From: Actinoalloteichus caeruleus DSM 43889 | Lineage (GTDB): Bacteria; Actinomycetota; Actinomycetes; Mycobacteriales; Pseudonocardiaceae | Length of the DNA: 64,000 nucleotides | Assembly: GCF_000429185.2 (NCBI RefSeq) | Contig: NZ_AUBJ02000001.1 | Location: forward strand, 3,100,001-3,164,000 | Direction: 5' to 3' | Shown here: in pieces, positions 30,215 through 39,730 of the stretch | Numbering within the stretch: the first letter of the stretch is position 1 | Layout: every line of letters begins with the position of its first letter | Made by a program: the position numbers and the translations under genes | The notes under the pieces: model-generated | Database searches by the model: none | Told to the model about the DNA's origin: nothing | The model's input: the letters and a program-made list of their open reading frames with translations, nothing else

Positions 30215-30913
30215 TCAGGTGGGTCGACGCTGGCTCTCGTCCAGCTCACGCACCATCTCGCGGAACTCGAGCAACCCGATCGCTCCGTGCGGCTCGCGCT
30301 CGGCGGTCTCGACCCGGCCGAGGCGGTCGGCCGCCAGCCGCTCCCCGAGCGTGGCGTCCAGGGGGAGGAAGGTCATGGCCGCCTTCGCGGCGTCGGCGAG
30401 CTCGGCCATCAGGGGGTGGAACACCGCGACGTCGACCAGCCCCGCGGACTCGTCGACCAGCGGAGCGACCCGGACGTCGGCGAGTTCGATGCGGTGGGCG
30501 CCGAAGTTGACGGTGACACCCGTCGGGTCGGGGACCGGCGGAACCGCGTCGTGGTATTCCCAGATCGCGCTCTGCGGCGGCGCGGCGGCCATCCAGGCGT
30601 CGGTGTAGGTGCGCAACGCGGGGTCGCCCTGGCCGCTGATCACCAGCGCGTAGATGGCGTGGACGCCCCGCTCGACCGAGAAGTGCAGGTCGGGGTGCAG
30701 CAGTTCGACGGCGGAGCAGAGTTCGTGCTCCACGCGGTGGGGTTCGCCGTCACCGAGTGCGGAGCTCAGGACCGGCAGCAGTTCCTCCCAGCGTCGCCAG
30801 AAGGCCGCGGCCGCCACCTCGGGTTCGGCGCCCGTACTGGACGGATCACCGTCGGACAGTTGGTCGCCTGGGTCGGGTTCGGAGGACCAGACCCGGCGGA
30901 GGAACCTCTTCAC
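30215..30913 (-). CDS. Conserved hypothetical acidic protein
   Basis: A soluble protein of about 232 residues not assigned to a named family. It starts with a basic helix (KRFLRRVWSS), then mixed alpha/beta sequence including HRVEHELCSAVELLHPDLHFSVE, YALVISGQGDPALR and a C-terminal acidic helix FREMVRELDESQRR. No transmembrane or catalytic motif was seen. GTG at 30913 is preferred to ATG at 30922: CACAAT (whose AT is the ATG) lies 7 nt before it, the same layout as the ABC ATPase gene at 49680. Same strand as the MetE-like gene upstream (115 nt). Confidence 0.72.
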   Translation of the reverse strand: MKRFLRRVWSSEPDPGDQLSDGDPSSTGAEPEVAAAAFWRRWEELLPVLSSALGDGEPHRVEHELCSAVELLHPDLHFSVERGVHAIYALVISGQGDPALRTYTDAWMAAAPPQSAIWEYHDAVPPVPDPTGVTVNFGAHRIELADVRVAPLVDESAGLVDVAVFHPLMAELADAAKAAMTFLPLDATLGERLAADRLGRVETAEREPHGAIGLLEFREMVRELDESQRRPT

Positions 30914-31028
30914 AGCGCCCATTGTGCGCGACCTCGGCGCCGATGGCACCACCCTGTCGTGCGGCCCGCCCAACTCGTCGGCCGTGTCACCCGTTCCGGT
31001 CGCCGCGCCCTGGTCCCCGTCCCGGGCC

Positions 31029-32084
31029 TCACCCGCCCCAGCTCTCCGGCGGCTCGACGAAGGCACGTCCGAGGTCCCGCACCAGGGTGAGGGCCGTCCG
31101 CGCCCAGTCCCGCGTCGCGCCGGCCAGCCCGCACGCGGTGGCGGGGACCAGCAGGTCAGCCAGCCGTGGCCGGGCGAAGCCGAGGCGGTCGGCCACGGCC
31201 AACGCCGGTGCCGCGGCGGACCGGAGGTCGAGCGGACCGGTGGGCGGGGTGCCCGGGACCAGGCCGAGGGCCAGCCTCGTCCCGCCGTCCCAGGTCTCGC
31301 CGAGCTCGTCCCAGAACGCGGTGTCCGCGCCGTCGAGGGAGGCCGCGTCGAAGGACACGACGTCCACCCCGGCCTCGGCGAACAGGCGCACGGGAGGACG
31401 CCGGGCGCAGCAGTGGGCGAACACCGGCGCGCCGGTCACCTCCCGGGTCGTCTCGACCACCTCGTGGAGGAGTCGGACGGCGTCCGGCTCGGAGACGGCG
31501 GACACGGTCCCGTACCCGGAGGGGGTGGGCAGGCTCCCCCGCAGGACCGCCGGCAGCGTGGGCTCGTCGAACTGCACGACCAGGTCGGCGCCGGTGCGGG
31601 ACCGCAGCTCGCCGAGGTGATCCCGCAGTCCCTCCAACAACGACTCGGTGAGGTCCCGCAGTGCCCCCTGGTCGGTGAGGACCCGGTGGCCCCGGGGGAG
31701 TTCCAGCCCGGCCGCGAGCGTCCACGGGCCCGCCACCTGGACCTTCAGCAGGGGCGGGCGGTGCCCGGCCTCCTGGAGCGCCTGGTCCAGCCCGTCGAGG
31801 TCCCGGTGGTGGAGGTCGACGGCGCGCCGGTGGTCCGCCCCGGGGCGTCCGGTGAGGCGGTAGCCGGAGGGCACCGATTCGAAGGGCATGCTGACGAGGA
31901 GCCCGGCCGCGCGGCCGATCAGGTCGGCGCCGAGTCCCCTGGCCGGCAGTTCCGGGAGGTGGGGGAGGTCGGGCAGTTCCCCCAGGACCGTTCTCGCGGC
32001 CTCCACGGGGTCGGTGCCGGGCATCGACCCGACGGCGGTGGCCGTGCCGGCGGGCCAGGGGGCGGTGCGAGCTGCCGAGTTCAC
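31029..32084 (-). CDS. MetE C-terminal-like (cobalamin-independent methionine synthase family) protein
   Basis: About 351 residues with the TIM-barrel pattern of the MetE catalytic half: an N-terminal AVGSMPGTDPVEAAR, VQVAGPWTLAAGLELPRG, LVVQFDEPTLPAVLRG and a zinc-site-like HCCARRPPVRLFAEAGVDVVSFD. It lacks the MetE N-terminal half. The same short gene (Rv3015c) lies next to ligA in mycobacteria. Whether it transfers methyl groups is unknown. GTG at 32084 is the best start, with ATG 32102 as alternative; the divergent dehydratase gene begins 95 nt away. Confidence 0.83.
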   Translation of the reverse strand: MNSAARTAPWPAGTATAVGSMPGTDPVEAARTVLGELPDLPHLPELPARGLGADLIGRAAGLLVSMPFESVPSGYRLTGRPGADHRRAVDLHHRDLDGLDQALQEAGHRPPLLKVQVAGPWTLAAGLELPRGHRVLTDQGALRDLTESLLEGLRDHLGELRSRTGADLVVQFDEPTLPAVLRGSLPTPSGYGTVSAVSEPDAVRLLHEVVETTREVTGAPVFAHCCARRPPVRLFAEAGVDVVSFDAASLDGADTAFWDELGETWDGGTRLALGLVPGTPPTGPLDLRSAAAPALAVADRLGFARPRLADLLVPATACGLAGATRDWARTALTLVRDLGRAFVEPPESWGG

Positions 32085-32166
32085 GATCGCACTACCTACC
32101 ATCCGGCGGGAACCACCGGAAGGGCGGCCCCCGCCCCCGGTTGCCGTTTCCCGGCGGCGCGCCTGG

Positions 32167-32172
32167 CAGAGT
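32167..32172 (+). promoter_or_regulatory. -10 element for a leaderless dehydratase start
   Basis: CAGAGT, 6 nt before ATG 32179. Confidence 0.35.
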
Positions 32173-32178
32173 GTGCCG

Positions 32179-33144
32179 ATGAGCACCAGCCAGTCCGCCG
32201 GTCATCGCGCCTCCGCGTCCCGTCCCGCCCGGTCCGGGCCGGTCCCCACCAGGGAGATGGTGTGGGCCGCGGCCAGCCGCATGCGCCCGTACCTGCGCCG
32301 CACCCCGTTGCTCCGGGTGGAGGTCGATGGGCGTCCCCTGGTGTTGAAGTTGGAGCACCAGCAGCTGACCGGCTCGTTCAAGCTGAGAGGCGCGCTGAAC
32401 GCGCTGCTCGCGGGCGACCGGCCGCGCCGGGTGGTCACGGCCTCGGGCGGCAACCACGGCCTGGGCGTGGCGACGGCGGCCCGGCTGCTCGGGGTGCCGG
32501 CCGAGGTGTACGTGCCCACGACCGTTCCCGACGGGAAGGCGCGGCGGATCGAGGCGACCGGGGCGACCCTGGTCCGGCACGGGGACCGGTACGCGGAGGC
32601 CGCTGCGGCGGCCGTGCTGGCCGCCAGCGGCGAGGGCGTGCGGTACGTGCCGGCCTACGACGACCCGGAGGTGGTCGTGGGCCAGGGGACGGTCGCCGCC
32701 GAGGTCGTGGCGGACCTCCCCGAGGTGGACACGGTGGCGGTGGCCGCCGGAGGTGGTGGGCTCGCGGCGGGGACGGTGCTCGCCGTCGGGCCGGAGCGGA
32801 CGGTGGTGGCGGCGGAGCCGGTCGGCTGCGCGTCGCTGGGCCACGCGTTGGAGGCCGGCGAGCCGGTGGACGCCCCGGTGAACTCCGTCGCCTCGTCAGC
32901 GCTGGGGGCGACCCGCGTCGGGGACCACCCCTTCGCGGTGCTCGGGTCGGCCGAGAACCTGCGGTCGGCGCTCGTGGAGGACGCGCGGCTGTTGGCGGCG
33001 CGGGACCGGCTCTGGGAGGAGTTCCGCATCGCCGCCGAGCCGGCGGCGGCAGTTCCCTTCGCGGCCTGGCTCGACGGGGACGTCCCCGGCCGGCTGCCGT
33101 GCGTGGTGGTCTGCGGCGCCAACACCGACTGGGCCCCGGCCTGA
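32179..33144 (+). CDS. PLP-dependent threonine/serine dehydratase-like enzyme
   Basis: A 321-residue fold-type II PLP enzyme. The Schiff-base Lys lies in GSFKLRGALNALL, the substrate loop is ASGGNHGLGVATAARLLG, and the phosphate-binding glycine loop is VAAGGGGLAAG. It resembles catabolic threonine dehydratase/serine racemase-like proteins and lacks the C-terminal regulatory domain of biosynthetic IlvA. Activity would be deamination of Thr or Ser to 2-oxo acids; exact substrate unknown. Stops 73 nt before the convergent mnmA. Confidence 0.86.
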   Translation: MSTSQSAGHRASASRPARSGPVPTREMVWAAASRMRPYLRRTPLLRVEVDGRPLVLKLEHQQLTGSFKLRGALNALLAGDRPRRVVTASGGNHGLGVATAARLLGVPAEVYVPTTVPDGKARRIEATGATLVRHGDRYAEAAAAAVLAASGEGVRYVPAYDDPEVVVGQGTVAAEVVADLPEVDTVAVAAGGGGLAAGTVLAVGPERTVVAAEPVGCASLGHALEAGEPVDAPVNSVASSALGATRVGDHPFAVLGSAENLRSALVEDARLLAARDRLWEEFRIAAEPAAAVPFAAWLDGDVPGRLPCVVVCGANTDWAPA

Positions 33145-33216
33145 CGGTCCGCGCGCCGCGCCGTGGGCGGTGGGCCGGCTCCGAGGGGTCCCGTCCCAGC
33201 GCCCGGCGGGGTGACC

Positions 33217-34314
33217 TCAGGAAGTGGCGCTGATGCGGCCCGCCCCCAGCACCAGGTCACCGGCGTCCGCGTCCGGCCGGTACAGGACGGCGACCTGCCC
33301 GGGAGCCACCCCCCGGACGCTGTCCCGCAGCCTGATCCGCACGCGGTCCCCGTCCCGTTCGGCCACCGCCGGGGCGACGCCGCCGTGCGCCCGGATCTGC
33401 ACGACGCACTCGACCAGCCCGTCCAGCGGCCGCCCCGTCGGCCACACCGCGTCGTCGGCGACGATCTCCGTCACGGCCAGCCGTTCGGAGGCGCCGACCC
33501 GGACGGTGCCGGACACGGGTTCGAGCGAGAGCACGTAACGCGGGCGCCCGTCGGCCGAGGGGCGGTCGAGCCCCAGGCCCTTGCGCTGCCCGACGGTGAA
33601 GCCGTGCACCCCGCCGTGCTGGCCCAGCACCTCCCCCGTCTCGTCGTCCACGAGGTCACCCGAGCGGTTGCCGACCCGGGCGTCGAGGAACGCCCGGGTG
33701 TCGCCGTCGGGGATGAAGCAGATGTCGTGGCTGTCCGGTTTCCTGGCCACGGCGAGGTCCTGCCGTTCGGCCTCGGCGCGGATGTCCGGCTTCCGCGTGT
33801 CCCCGACCGGGAACAGCGCGTGCCGCAGCTGGTCGGGGCGGAGGGAGGCCAGGACGTACGACTGGTCCTTGTCCGGGTCCACCGCCCGGCGCAGCTCGAC
33901 GCCCGCCCCGTCGGCGGTGGGCGCGATCCTGGCGTAGTGGCCGGTGCAGACCGCGTCGAAACCGAGGGCCAACGCCTTCTCCAGCAGGGCCTCGAACTTG
34001 ATGCGTTCGTTGCACCGCATGCACGGGTTCGGGGTCCGCCCGGCCTCGTACTCGGCGACGAAGTCGTCGATGACGTCCTCGCGGAACCGCTCGGCGAAGT
34101 CCCAGACGTAGAAGGGGATGCCGAGGAGGTCAGCCGCGCGGCGCGCGTCGCGGGAGTCCTCGATGGTGCAGCACCCCCTGGCCCCGGTGCGGAGGGTGCC
34201 GGGTTTGGCGGAGAGCGCCAGGTGCACGCCGACCACGTCGTGGCCGGCCGCGACCGCCCTCGCCGCGGCCACCGCCGAGTCCACTCCCCCACTCATCGCC
34301 GCCAGGACTCGCAA
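33217..34314 (-). CDS. mnmA: tRNA-specific 2-thiouridylase
   Basis: A 365-residue ATP-dependent enzyme that puts sulfur on wobble U34 of tRNA-Lys/Glu/Gln. Seen: PP-loop [14 protein letters not shown] (residues 4-17), [12 protein letters not shown] with the catalytic Cys, [13 protein letters not shown] and [11 protein letters not shown] with the second Cys. TTG at 34314 is well supported by GGAGG 8 nt upstream, inside the end of the cysteine desulfurase gene, only 3 nt away. Sulfur is likely supplied by that neighbour. Confidence 0.95.
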   Translation of the reverse strand: MRVLAAMSGGVDSAVAAARAVAAGHDVVGVHLALSAKPGTLRTGARGCCTIEDSRDARRAADLLGIPFYVWDFAERFREDVIDDFVAEYEAGRTPNPCMRCNERIKFEALLEKALALGFDAVCTGHYARIAPTADGAGVELRRAVDPDKDQSYVLASLRPDQLRHALFPVGDTRKPDIRAEAERQDLAVARKPDSHDICFIPDGDTRAFLDARVGNRSGDLVDDETGEVLGQHGGVHGFTVGQRKGLGLDRPSADGRPRYVLSLEPVSGTVRVGASERLAVTEIVADDAVWPTGRPLDGLVECVVQIRAHGGVAPAVAERDGDRVRIRLRDSVRGVAPGQVAVLYRPDADAGDLVLGAGRISATS

Positions 34315-34317
34315 GGT

Positions 34318-35553
34318 TCACACCTCCGCCGAAGTTCGCAGTGTCCGTCCGCCGCGCCGCCGCGCCCCGGCCAGGCCCGCGCTGCGCGCCCGGGCCACCA
34401 CGGGCCCGATCGCCTCCCGCACCGCGGCGATGTCCTCGGCCGTGGAGGTGTGCCCCAGCGAGAAGCGCAGGGAGCCCCGCGCGGTGGCCGGGTCGGCGCC
34501 CACGGCGAGCAGCACGTGGCTGGCCTGGGCGACGCCGGCCGTGCAGGCCGAGCCCGTGGAGCACTCGATGCCCTTCGCGTCGAGGAGCATCAGGAGGCTG
34601 TCGCCCTCGCAGCCCGGGAAGGTGAAGTGTGCCAGCCCCGGCAGCCGCCCCGGGTGGGGCCCGGTGGCGGGGCCGTCGCCGTCCCCGTTGAGCACCGCGT
34701 CGGGGACGGCGGCGCGCACGGCGGCGACCAGGTCGTCCCGCAGGGCCGCGAGCCGGGCGGCCTGTTCCCGCTGTTCGCCGACCGCCTCCCGGACCGCCAC
34801 GGCCAGGGCGCTGATCGCCGGGACGTCGAGGGTCCCGGAGCGGACGTCCCGTTCCTGCCCTCCTCCGTGCAACAGCGGGGTACACGAGGTCTGCCGGTCG
34901 AGGAGGAGCACGCCCACGCCGGCGGGGCCCCCGACCTTGTGCCCGGTCAGGGTGAGGGCGTTCGCCCCGCTGGCCGTGAAGTCGACCGGGACGGCTCCGA
35001 CCGCCTGCACGGCGTCGGTGTGCAGCGGGATCCCGTGCGCGGCGGCGGTCCTGGCGAGGTCGGGGACGGGGTTGACCGTGCCGATCTCGTTGTTGGCCCA
35101 CATGACGGTGGCCAGGGCCACCGCGTCCGGGTCCTCGGCGATGGCCTCGGCCAGGACCTCGGCGTGCACCCGCCCGGTCGGGTCGACGGGCAGCCAGGTG
35201 ACGTCGGCGCCCTCGTGGTCGGCCAACCACTGCACGGCGTCGAGCACGGCGTGGTGTTCGACGGCGGAGGCCAGGATGCGGCGCCGGCGGGGGTCCGCCG
35301 CGCGGCGCGCGTGGAAGATCCCCTTGACCGCGAGGTTGTCGCTCTCCGTCCCACCGCCGGTGAAGATCACCTCGGAGGGGCGGGCGCCGAGGGCGTCCGC
35401 GATCGCCTCCCGGGACTCCTCCACGGTGCGGCGGGCCCGACGACCGGAGGCGTGCAGCGACGAGGCGTTGCCCAGGGTCAGCAGCGCCGCGCTCATGGTG
35501 GACACCGCGCCCGGTCGCATCGGGGTCGTCGCGGCGTGGTCGAGGTAGGCCAT
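34318..35553 (-). CDS. Cysteine desulfurase (IscS/NifS family)
   Basis: A 411-residue PLP enzyme that takes sulfur from cysteine as a persulfide. Seen: YLDHAATTP at the start, [13 protein letters not shown] in ASAEHHAV-like [14 protein letters not shown] Lys in [13 protein letters not shown], and the catalytic Cys loop [11 protein letters not shown]. Adjacent to mnmA, as iscS is in M. tuberculosis (Rv3025c), so it probably feeds tRNA thiolation and possibly Fe-S assembly. ATG start with TAGGCT 9 nt upstream. Confidence 0.95.
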   Translation of the reverse strand: MAYLDHAATTPMRPGAVSTMSAALLTLGNASSLHASGRRARRTVEESREAIADALGARPSEVIFTGGGTESDNLAVKGIFHARRAADPRRRRILASAVEHHAVLDAVQWLADHEGADVTWLPVDPTGRVHAEVLAEAIAEDPDAVALATVMWANNEIGTVNPVPDLARTAAAHGIPLHTDAVQAVGAVPVDFTASGANALTLTGHKVGGPAGVGVLLLDRQTSCTPLLHGGGQERDVRSGTLDVPAISALAVAVREAVGEQREQAARLAALRDDLVAAVRAAVPDAVLNGDGDGPATGPHPGRLPGLAHFTFPGCEGDSLLMLLDAKGIECSTGSACTAGVAQASHVLLAVGADPATARGSLRFSLGHTSTAEDIAAVREAIGPVVARARSAGLAGARRRGGRTLRTSAEV

Positions 35554-36168
35554 CGTTGACCCAGCCTAACGGGGGTCGCGGGCCGCTCGGCAGGCACGCG
35601 ACGGCCGACGGGGGCGAGGCGGGTCACCCACCGAGGGTGGGACGGCCCCCGCCCGACGCGGAACCGGACTGGGGCCGCCGACTGGGTTGGGGGAAACAAC
35701 GTTGCTCGGGCGTGATGATTCATCTTCCGAGTCTGTCGGGCACCTCACCCTCTCGGTCGGCAGACACCGCTCCTCGATGTCGCCGGATGCGGCGAGGCAA
35801 CCCGCACCCCCGAGGAGGGGGACAACCCGTGGCCGGCCGAGCGTGTGACCTCACCCGACCCGGCCTCCGCTCGCCCGCCGGCCCGTTACCGCAGTCGGCC
35901 GAACTGACCGGCTGCGCGGACTGGCACCGGCGGGCGTGAACCAGGGCGGAGCACGAACGGAGCACGAGCGGAACGCCCGCCCGAGCCATCAGGAACGGCA
36001 AGAGTCGAAGTCCGGCCTGCTTCATGAACCGCGCGATGGAACCTGGACGAGCTTCTTTCGCTCCGCTCCCCCGTGGGTAGCCTGTTCGCGAATCCCCGCC
36101 CAACGTGACCGCTACACGCGACCAGGTGGAGGCACCGGCGGGGACGATTCCGGGGAGAAGAGGGAATC
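35554..36168 (+). promoter_or_regulatory. Intergenic region ahead of the HTH/TPR gene
   Basis: No confident gene. A -10-like TAGCCT at 36077-36082 could serve the rightward regulator gene. One small rightward reading (35829-35939, 36 residues, GTG, with GAGGAGGGGGA upstream, VAGRACDLTRPGLR start) has a good ribosome site but no known relatives and is left unannotated. The G+C content falls along this stretch. Confidence 0.4.
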
Positions 36169-37350
36169 ATGCCCGACTTCGGACGGATGTTGCGGCGCCT
36201 GCGCCAAGAACGAGGCTGGACACAGACCGAACTAGCACGCCGTGTGCACGTCGGGCAATCCGCTCTCAGTCGTTACGAATCCGGGCGCTCGCAGCCAAGT
36301 CCTGATGTCGTGGAAGCACTCGCCGAAGTCCTGGGAGACGCACTACGCACCGCCGCACCCGCAATGGCCCTCAACCAGGTCGACGGTGGCGCTGGTGATG
36401 CGCTCGCCGCGATCGAACTCGCCCGCCGCGTCGAAGCCTCCGATGTTGGCGACAGCACTCTCCAGCAGTTGGAGGAGGGGTTCGACCAGATGGCCATCGC
36501 CTATTCGTCCGCCGCTCCGTCGCTGCTGCTACCTCAGGTCACCAGTCACCTCGGGTACGTGTCCGAACTGCTGGACGGCCCCAAACTCTCGCTGTCCGCA
36601 CACCGGCGGCTGGTCGTTGCCGGGGCCTGGTACTCCCTGCTGGCCGCGACGATCCACATCGACCTGAACCAACACGACGCGGCCACGGCCAGACTCCGTG
36701 CGGCAGCGTCACTGGCGAGACACGCTGGTCATGACGAGATCCGGGCATGGGCGGCGGAGACCGAGGCCTGGCGTCAGCTCACTGCCGGCCAACTACGTCG
36801 CGCCTACGACCTCACGAAGGCCGCGCGGTACCTCGCTCCGGTCGGTTCGTCGATTCATGTCCAGGCCACCGCCCAGCAGGGCCGCGTGCTCGCGCGCCTC
36901 GGTGATTCCGAGAGTACCTACCACGCCGTCGACTCCGTGAACTCCCTAGCTGCTGATCTGCCGACGCTCGACGCGGACGAACGGGAACACCATTACCGGT
37001 ACGACGGAACGAAACGCCGCGCCTACACCGCGACCACCCTGTCGTGGCTGGGAGATCCGGCAGCAGCGGGACACGCTGAGCATGTGATCGACCAGTTGAC
37101 ACCGAAAGCTGGTGAGTCAGGCCGATGGCCCAGGAGACTCGCCAGTGCCTACCTGGATCTGGCTTTGGTGCAGGTGAAGACTGGAGAGGTCGACTCGGCG
37201 GCCGACTCCGCGCTGACCGCGATGCGTACGGGCAGCGTCGTGCCCTCCAACTTCTGGCGGGCTGCCGAAGTCGTGCGCGCGGCCGAGGCTCGCCGGATGC
37301 CGCAGGCTCGGGAACTTCAGGCCGCCTACAGACTGATGACCCAGAGCTGA
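36169..37350 (+). CDS. XRE-type helix-turn-helix regulator with TPR-like domain
   Basis: A 393-residue predicted cytosolic regulator. Residues 3-60 form an XRE HTH (LRRLRQERGWTQTELARRV, QSALSRYESGRSQPSP). The rest is an all-helical TPR-like array (for example AATARLRAAASLARHAGHD, AYLDLALVQVKTGEVDSAA). Such proteins in actinomycetes control nearby or specialised functions, often sensing peptides, but the target is unknown. Codon use is noticeably less GC-rich than neighbours. It is inserted between the cysteine desulfurase and etfA genes, pointing to horizontal gain. The ATG has a GAGGG site upstream. Confidence 0.88.
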   Translation: MPDFGRMLRRLRQERGWTQTELARRVHVGQSALSRYESGRSQPSPDVVEALAEVLGDALRTAAPAMALNQVDGGAGDALAAIELARRVEASDVGDSTLQQLEEGFDQMAIAYSSAAPSLLLPQVTSHLGYVSELLDGPKLSLSAHRRLVVAGAWYSLLAATIHIDLNQHDAATARLRAAASLARHAGHDEIRAWAAETEAWRQLTAGQLRRAYDLTKAARYLAPVGSSIHVQATAQQGRVLARLGDSESTYHAVDSVNSLAADLPTLDADEREHHYRYDGTKRRAYTATTLSWLGDPAAAGHAEHVIDQLTPKAGESGRWPRRLASAYLDLALVQVKTGEVDSAADSALTAMRTGSVVPSNFWRAAEVVRAAEARRMPQARELQAAYRLMTQS

Positions 37351-37629
37351 CGGCACTATGCGCGCTATGCGACCACGACGCCCTTAGGCCTATTACAAGG
37401 TTAATCGTCCGCTGGGCTCACCTCCTCCTACGCGCCCGCCCGGATCAGCCGACACCGACACCGGAGCCGCGAAAGGCGCCCACCCGTCCCCGGTCAGTAC
37501 GGACTCGATGACATCCGTGGCAGGACGAGCCGAGGGGCGTTCGCCCGGCTCGGGGTGGGCTCACGTCGTGAGCGCCCGTTCCCCGGCGAGCGGGGCGGGA
37601 GCGGGAAGCACCGACCGCGTGCGCACGAC
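37351..37629. other. Non-coding stretch after the HTH/TPR gene
   Basis: Nothing recognised. It starts relatively AT-rich (CTTAGGCCTATTACAAGGTTAA) and becomes typical high-GC DNA near 37500, consistent with the right edge of an inserted segment. No integrase or repeat was seen. Confidence 0.4.
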
Positions 37630-37664
37630 GTGGCCCCGGGCGGCGGGACGCCGACCGGGGCCAC
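37630..37664 (-). terminator. Terminator of etfBA
   Basis: A perfect 10-bp stem (GTGGCCCCGG and CCGGGGCCAC, 15-nt loop), 28 nt after the etfA stop. Confidence 0.6.
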
Positions 37665-37692
37665 CGGGGTGCTCGTCACCGAGCGGCGGGCG

Positions 37693-38652
37693 TCAGCCGC
37701 GCCGCTTGGCGACCTCCTGCGACAGCTGCGGCGCCACGGTGAACAGGTCGCCGACCACGCCGAAGTCGGCGATCTCGAAGATCGGCGCCTCCGGGTCCTT
37801 GTTCACGGCCACGATCGTCTTGGAGGTCTGCATGCCGGCCCGGTGCTGGATGGCCCCGGAGATGCCGAGCGCCACGTACAGCTGGGGCGACACGGTCTTC
37901 CCGGTCTGGCCGACCTGGAACTGGCCGGGGTAGTAGCCCGAGTCGACCGCCGCCCGGGAGGCTCCGACGGCGCCGCCGAGGGCGTCGGCGAGTTCCTCGA
38001 CCACCGAGAAGCTGTCGGCGCTGCCCACACCGCGCCCACCCGAGACGACGACCGACGCCTCGGAGAGTTCGGGGCGGTCACCGGCGACCACGGGTTCGCG
38101 TCCGGTCACCCGGACCGGCTTGGAGGCCTCCGCCACGGGCACCTCGACCGCTTCCTCGGTCGCCGCCCCCTCGGCCGCCTCGGCGTCGATCGCGCCGGGT
38201 CGCACGGTGATGACCGGCGTGCCGGTGGTCACCTTCGACTTCACCACGTAGGCGCCGCCGAACACCGACTGGGTGGCGACGCCGTCGGCCGCGATGTCGT
38301 CGACGTCGACCAACCACCCCGATCCGGTGCGCAGCGCGACCCGGCCGGCGATCTCCTTGCCCTCGGCGGTGGCGCTGACGAGCACCGCCGCCGGGGAGGT
38401 CCGCTCGGCCAGCAGGGCGAGCGCGTCGACCTGCGGCGTGACGAGCAGGTCGGTGGCGGTGTCCGACTCGACGACGTACACCTTGGCGGCGCCGTGGCCG
38501 GCCAGGCTCTCCCTGATCTTCGCCGAGGTGCCGGGGGCGCCGACCACCACGGCCGAGGGCTCACCGAGCCGGCGGGCGGCGGTGAGCAGTTCCAGGGTGG
38601 ACTTCCTCACGGCACCGTCGACGTGGTCCACGAGGACCAGGACTTCGGACAT
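37693..38652 (-). CDS. etfA: Electron transfer flavoprotein alpha subunit
   Basis: A 319-residue FAD-binding subunit of ETF, which passes electrons from acyl-CoA and other dehydrogenases to the respiratory chain. Seen: [10 protein letters not shown] start, [38 protein letters not shown] (FAD domain signature region), [23 protein letters not shown] and [22 protein letters not shown]. Follows etfB by 24 nt, one transcript. Confidence 0.97.
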   Translation of the reverse strand: MSEVLVLVDHVDGAVRKSTLELLTAARRLGEPSAVVVGAPGTSAKIRESLAGHGAAKVYVVESDTATDLLVTPQVDALALLAERTSPAAVLVSATAEGKEIAGRVALRTGSGWLVDVDDIAADGVATQSVFGGAYVVKSKVTTGTPVITVRPGAIDAEAAEGAATEEAVEVPVAEASKPVRVTGREPVVAGDRPELSEASVVVSGGRGVGSADSFSVVEELADALGGAVGASRAAVDSGYYPGQFQVGQTGKTVSPQLYVALGISGAIQHRAGMQTSKTIVAVNKDPEAPIFEIADFGVVGDLFTVAPQLSQEVAKRRG

Positions 38653-38676
38653 GACTGCCTTCCTCTCCTCGTTGGG

Positions 38677-39459
38677 TCAGACGAGCTTCTGCGCTGCCAG
38701 GTACTCGACGATGCGCACGCCACCGTCGCCCTGGTCCTCGACGCGCTCTCCGGCGCCGCGCGGGGGCTTGGGTGCCGACTCGACCACCGAGGTGAACGCG
38801 GCGGCCAGCCCGACCTCGGAGGGGTCGATGCCGAGGTCGCCGAGACCGAGGGTGGTCACCGGCTTCTTCTTGGCCGCCATGATCCCCTTGAACGAGGGGT
38901 AGCGCGGTTCGTTGATCTTCTCGCCGACGCTGACCACGGCGGGCAGTTCGGCGGCGAGGTGGGTGATGCCGTCCTCGGTCTCCCGCTCCACCCGGACCTC
39001 GGTGCCCTCGACCTCGACCCGGCGGGCGTGGGTGAGCTGCGGCAGCCCGAGGAGTTCGGCGAGCATGGCGGGGATGGCGCCGGCCCGGCCGTCGGTGGCC
39101 TCGTTGCCCGCGACGACGAGGTCCACGCCCTCGATCGTCCGGATCGCCGAGGCGAGCACCTTGGCCGTCTGGATGGTGTCCGAGCCGTGGAGGGCGGCGT
39201 CACTGATGTGGACGGCCTCGTCGGCGCCCATCGACAGCGCCTTGCGGATGGCATCTGTCGCCCGGTCGGGGCCCATGGAGACGACGGTGACCTTGCCGCC
39301 GTGGGCCTCCTTGAGCAGCAGCGCCTCCTCGACGGCACGCTCGTTGATCTCGTCGATGACGGCGTCCGCCGCGTCGCGGTCGAGGGTGTGGTCGGTGTCC
39401 GTCAGCTTCCGCTCGGACCAGGTGTCGGGCACCTGCTTGATCAACACGACGATGTTCAT
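38677..39459 (-). CDS. etfB: Electron transfer flavoprotein beta subunit
   Basis: A 260-residue AMP-binding ETF subunit. Seen: MNIVVLIKQVPDTWSERKL, VVSMGPDRATDAIRKALSMGADEAVHI, and the beta signature VVAGNEATDGRAGAIPAMLAELLGLP. ATG 39459 fits the conserved N-terminus; an upstream in-frame ATG (39468) sits nearer to AGGAGG but would leave only 2 nt spacing. First gene of etfB-etfA. Confidence 0.96.
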   Translation of the reverse strand: MNIVVLIKQVPDTWSERKLTDTDHTLDRDAADAVIDEINERAVEEALLLKEAHGGKVTVVSMGPDRATDAIRKALSMGADEAVHISDAALHGSDTIQTAKVLASAIRTIEGVDLVVAGNEATDGRAGAIPAMLAELLGLPQLTHARRVEVEGTEVRVERETEDGITHLAAELPAVVSVGEKINEPRYPSFKGIMAAKKKPVTTLGLGDLGIDPSEVGLAAAFTSVVESAPKPPRGAGERVEDQGDGGVRIVEYLAAQKLV

Positions 39460-39718
39460 GGTCTCCATCGACCTCCTGCGGGTCACGGGGTGTTCGCGCA
39501 CGGCGGATCAGTTGGCATGACCCTGCCAGGTCGGCACCCCCCTGGCACAGTGGCACTGTCCGTCACCTGGTGGACATCAACACCACTCATGTTACTCACC
39601 GGTAGCTTCTCGCGGTGACGAGCGGCACGCCACCAGACGTGACGGTGCTCACTGCCTCGTTCCGGGTGCCGTCACCACCCCGCCGGTCGACCGGGCCGGG
39701 CCGGTGATCTTCTGCCGG

Positions 39719-39724
39719 TACGGT
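39719..39724 (+). promoter_or_regulatory. -10 element for a leaderless GH57 start
   Basis: TACGGT, 6 nt before ATG 39731. Confidence 0.45.
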
Positions 39725-39730
39725 GACCCG

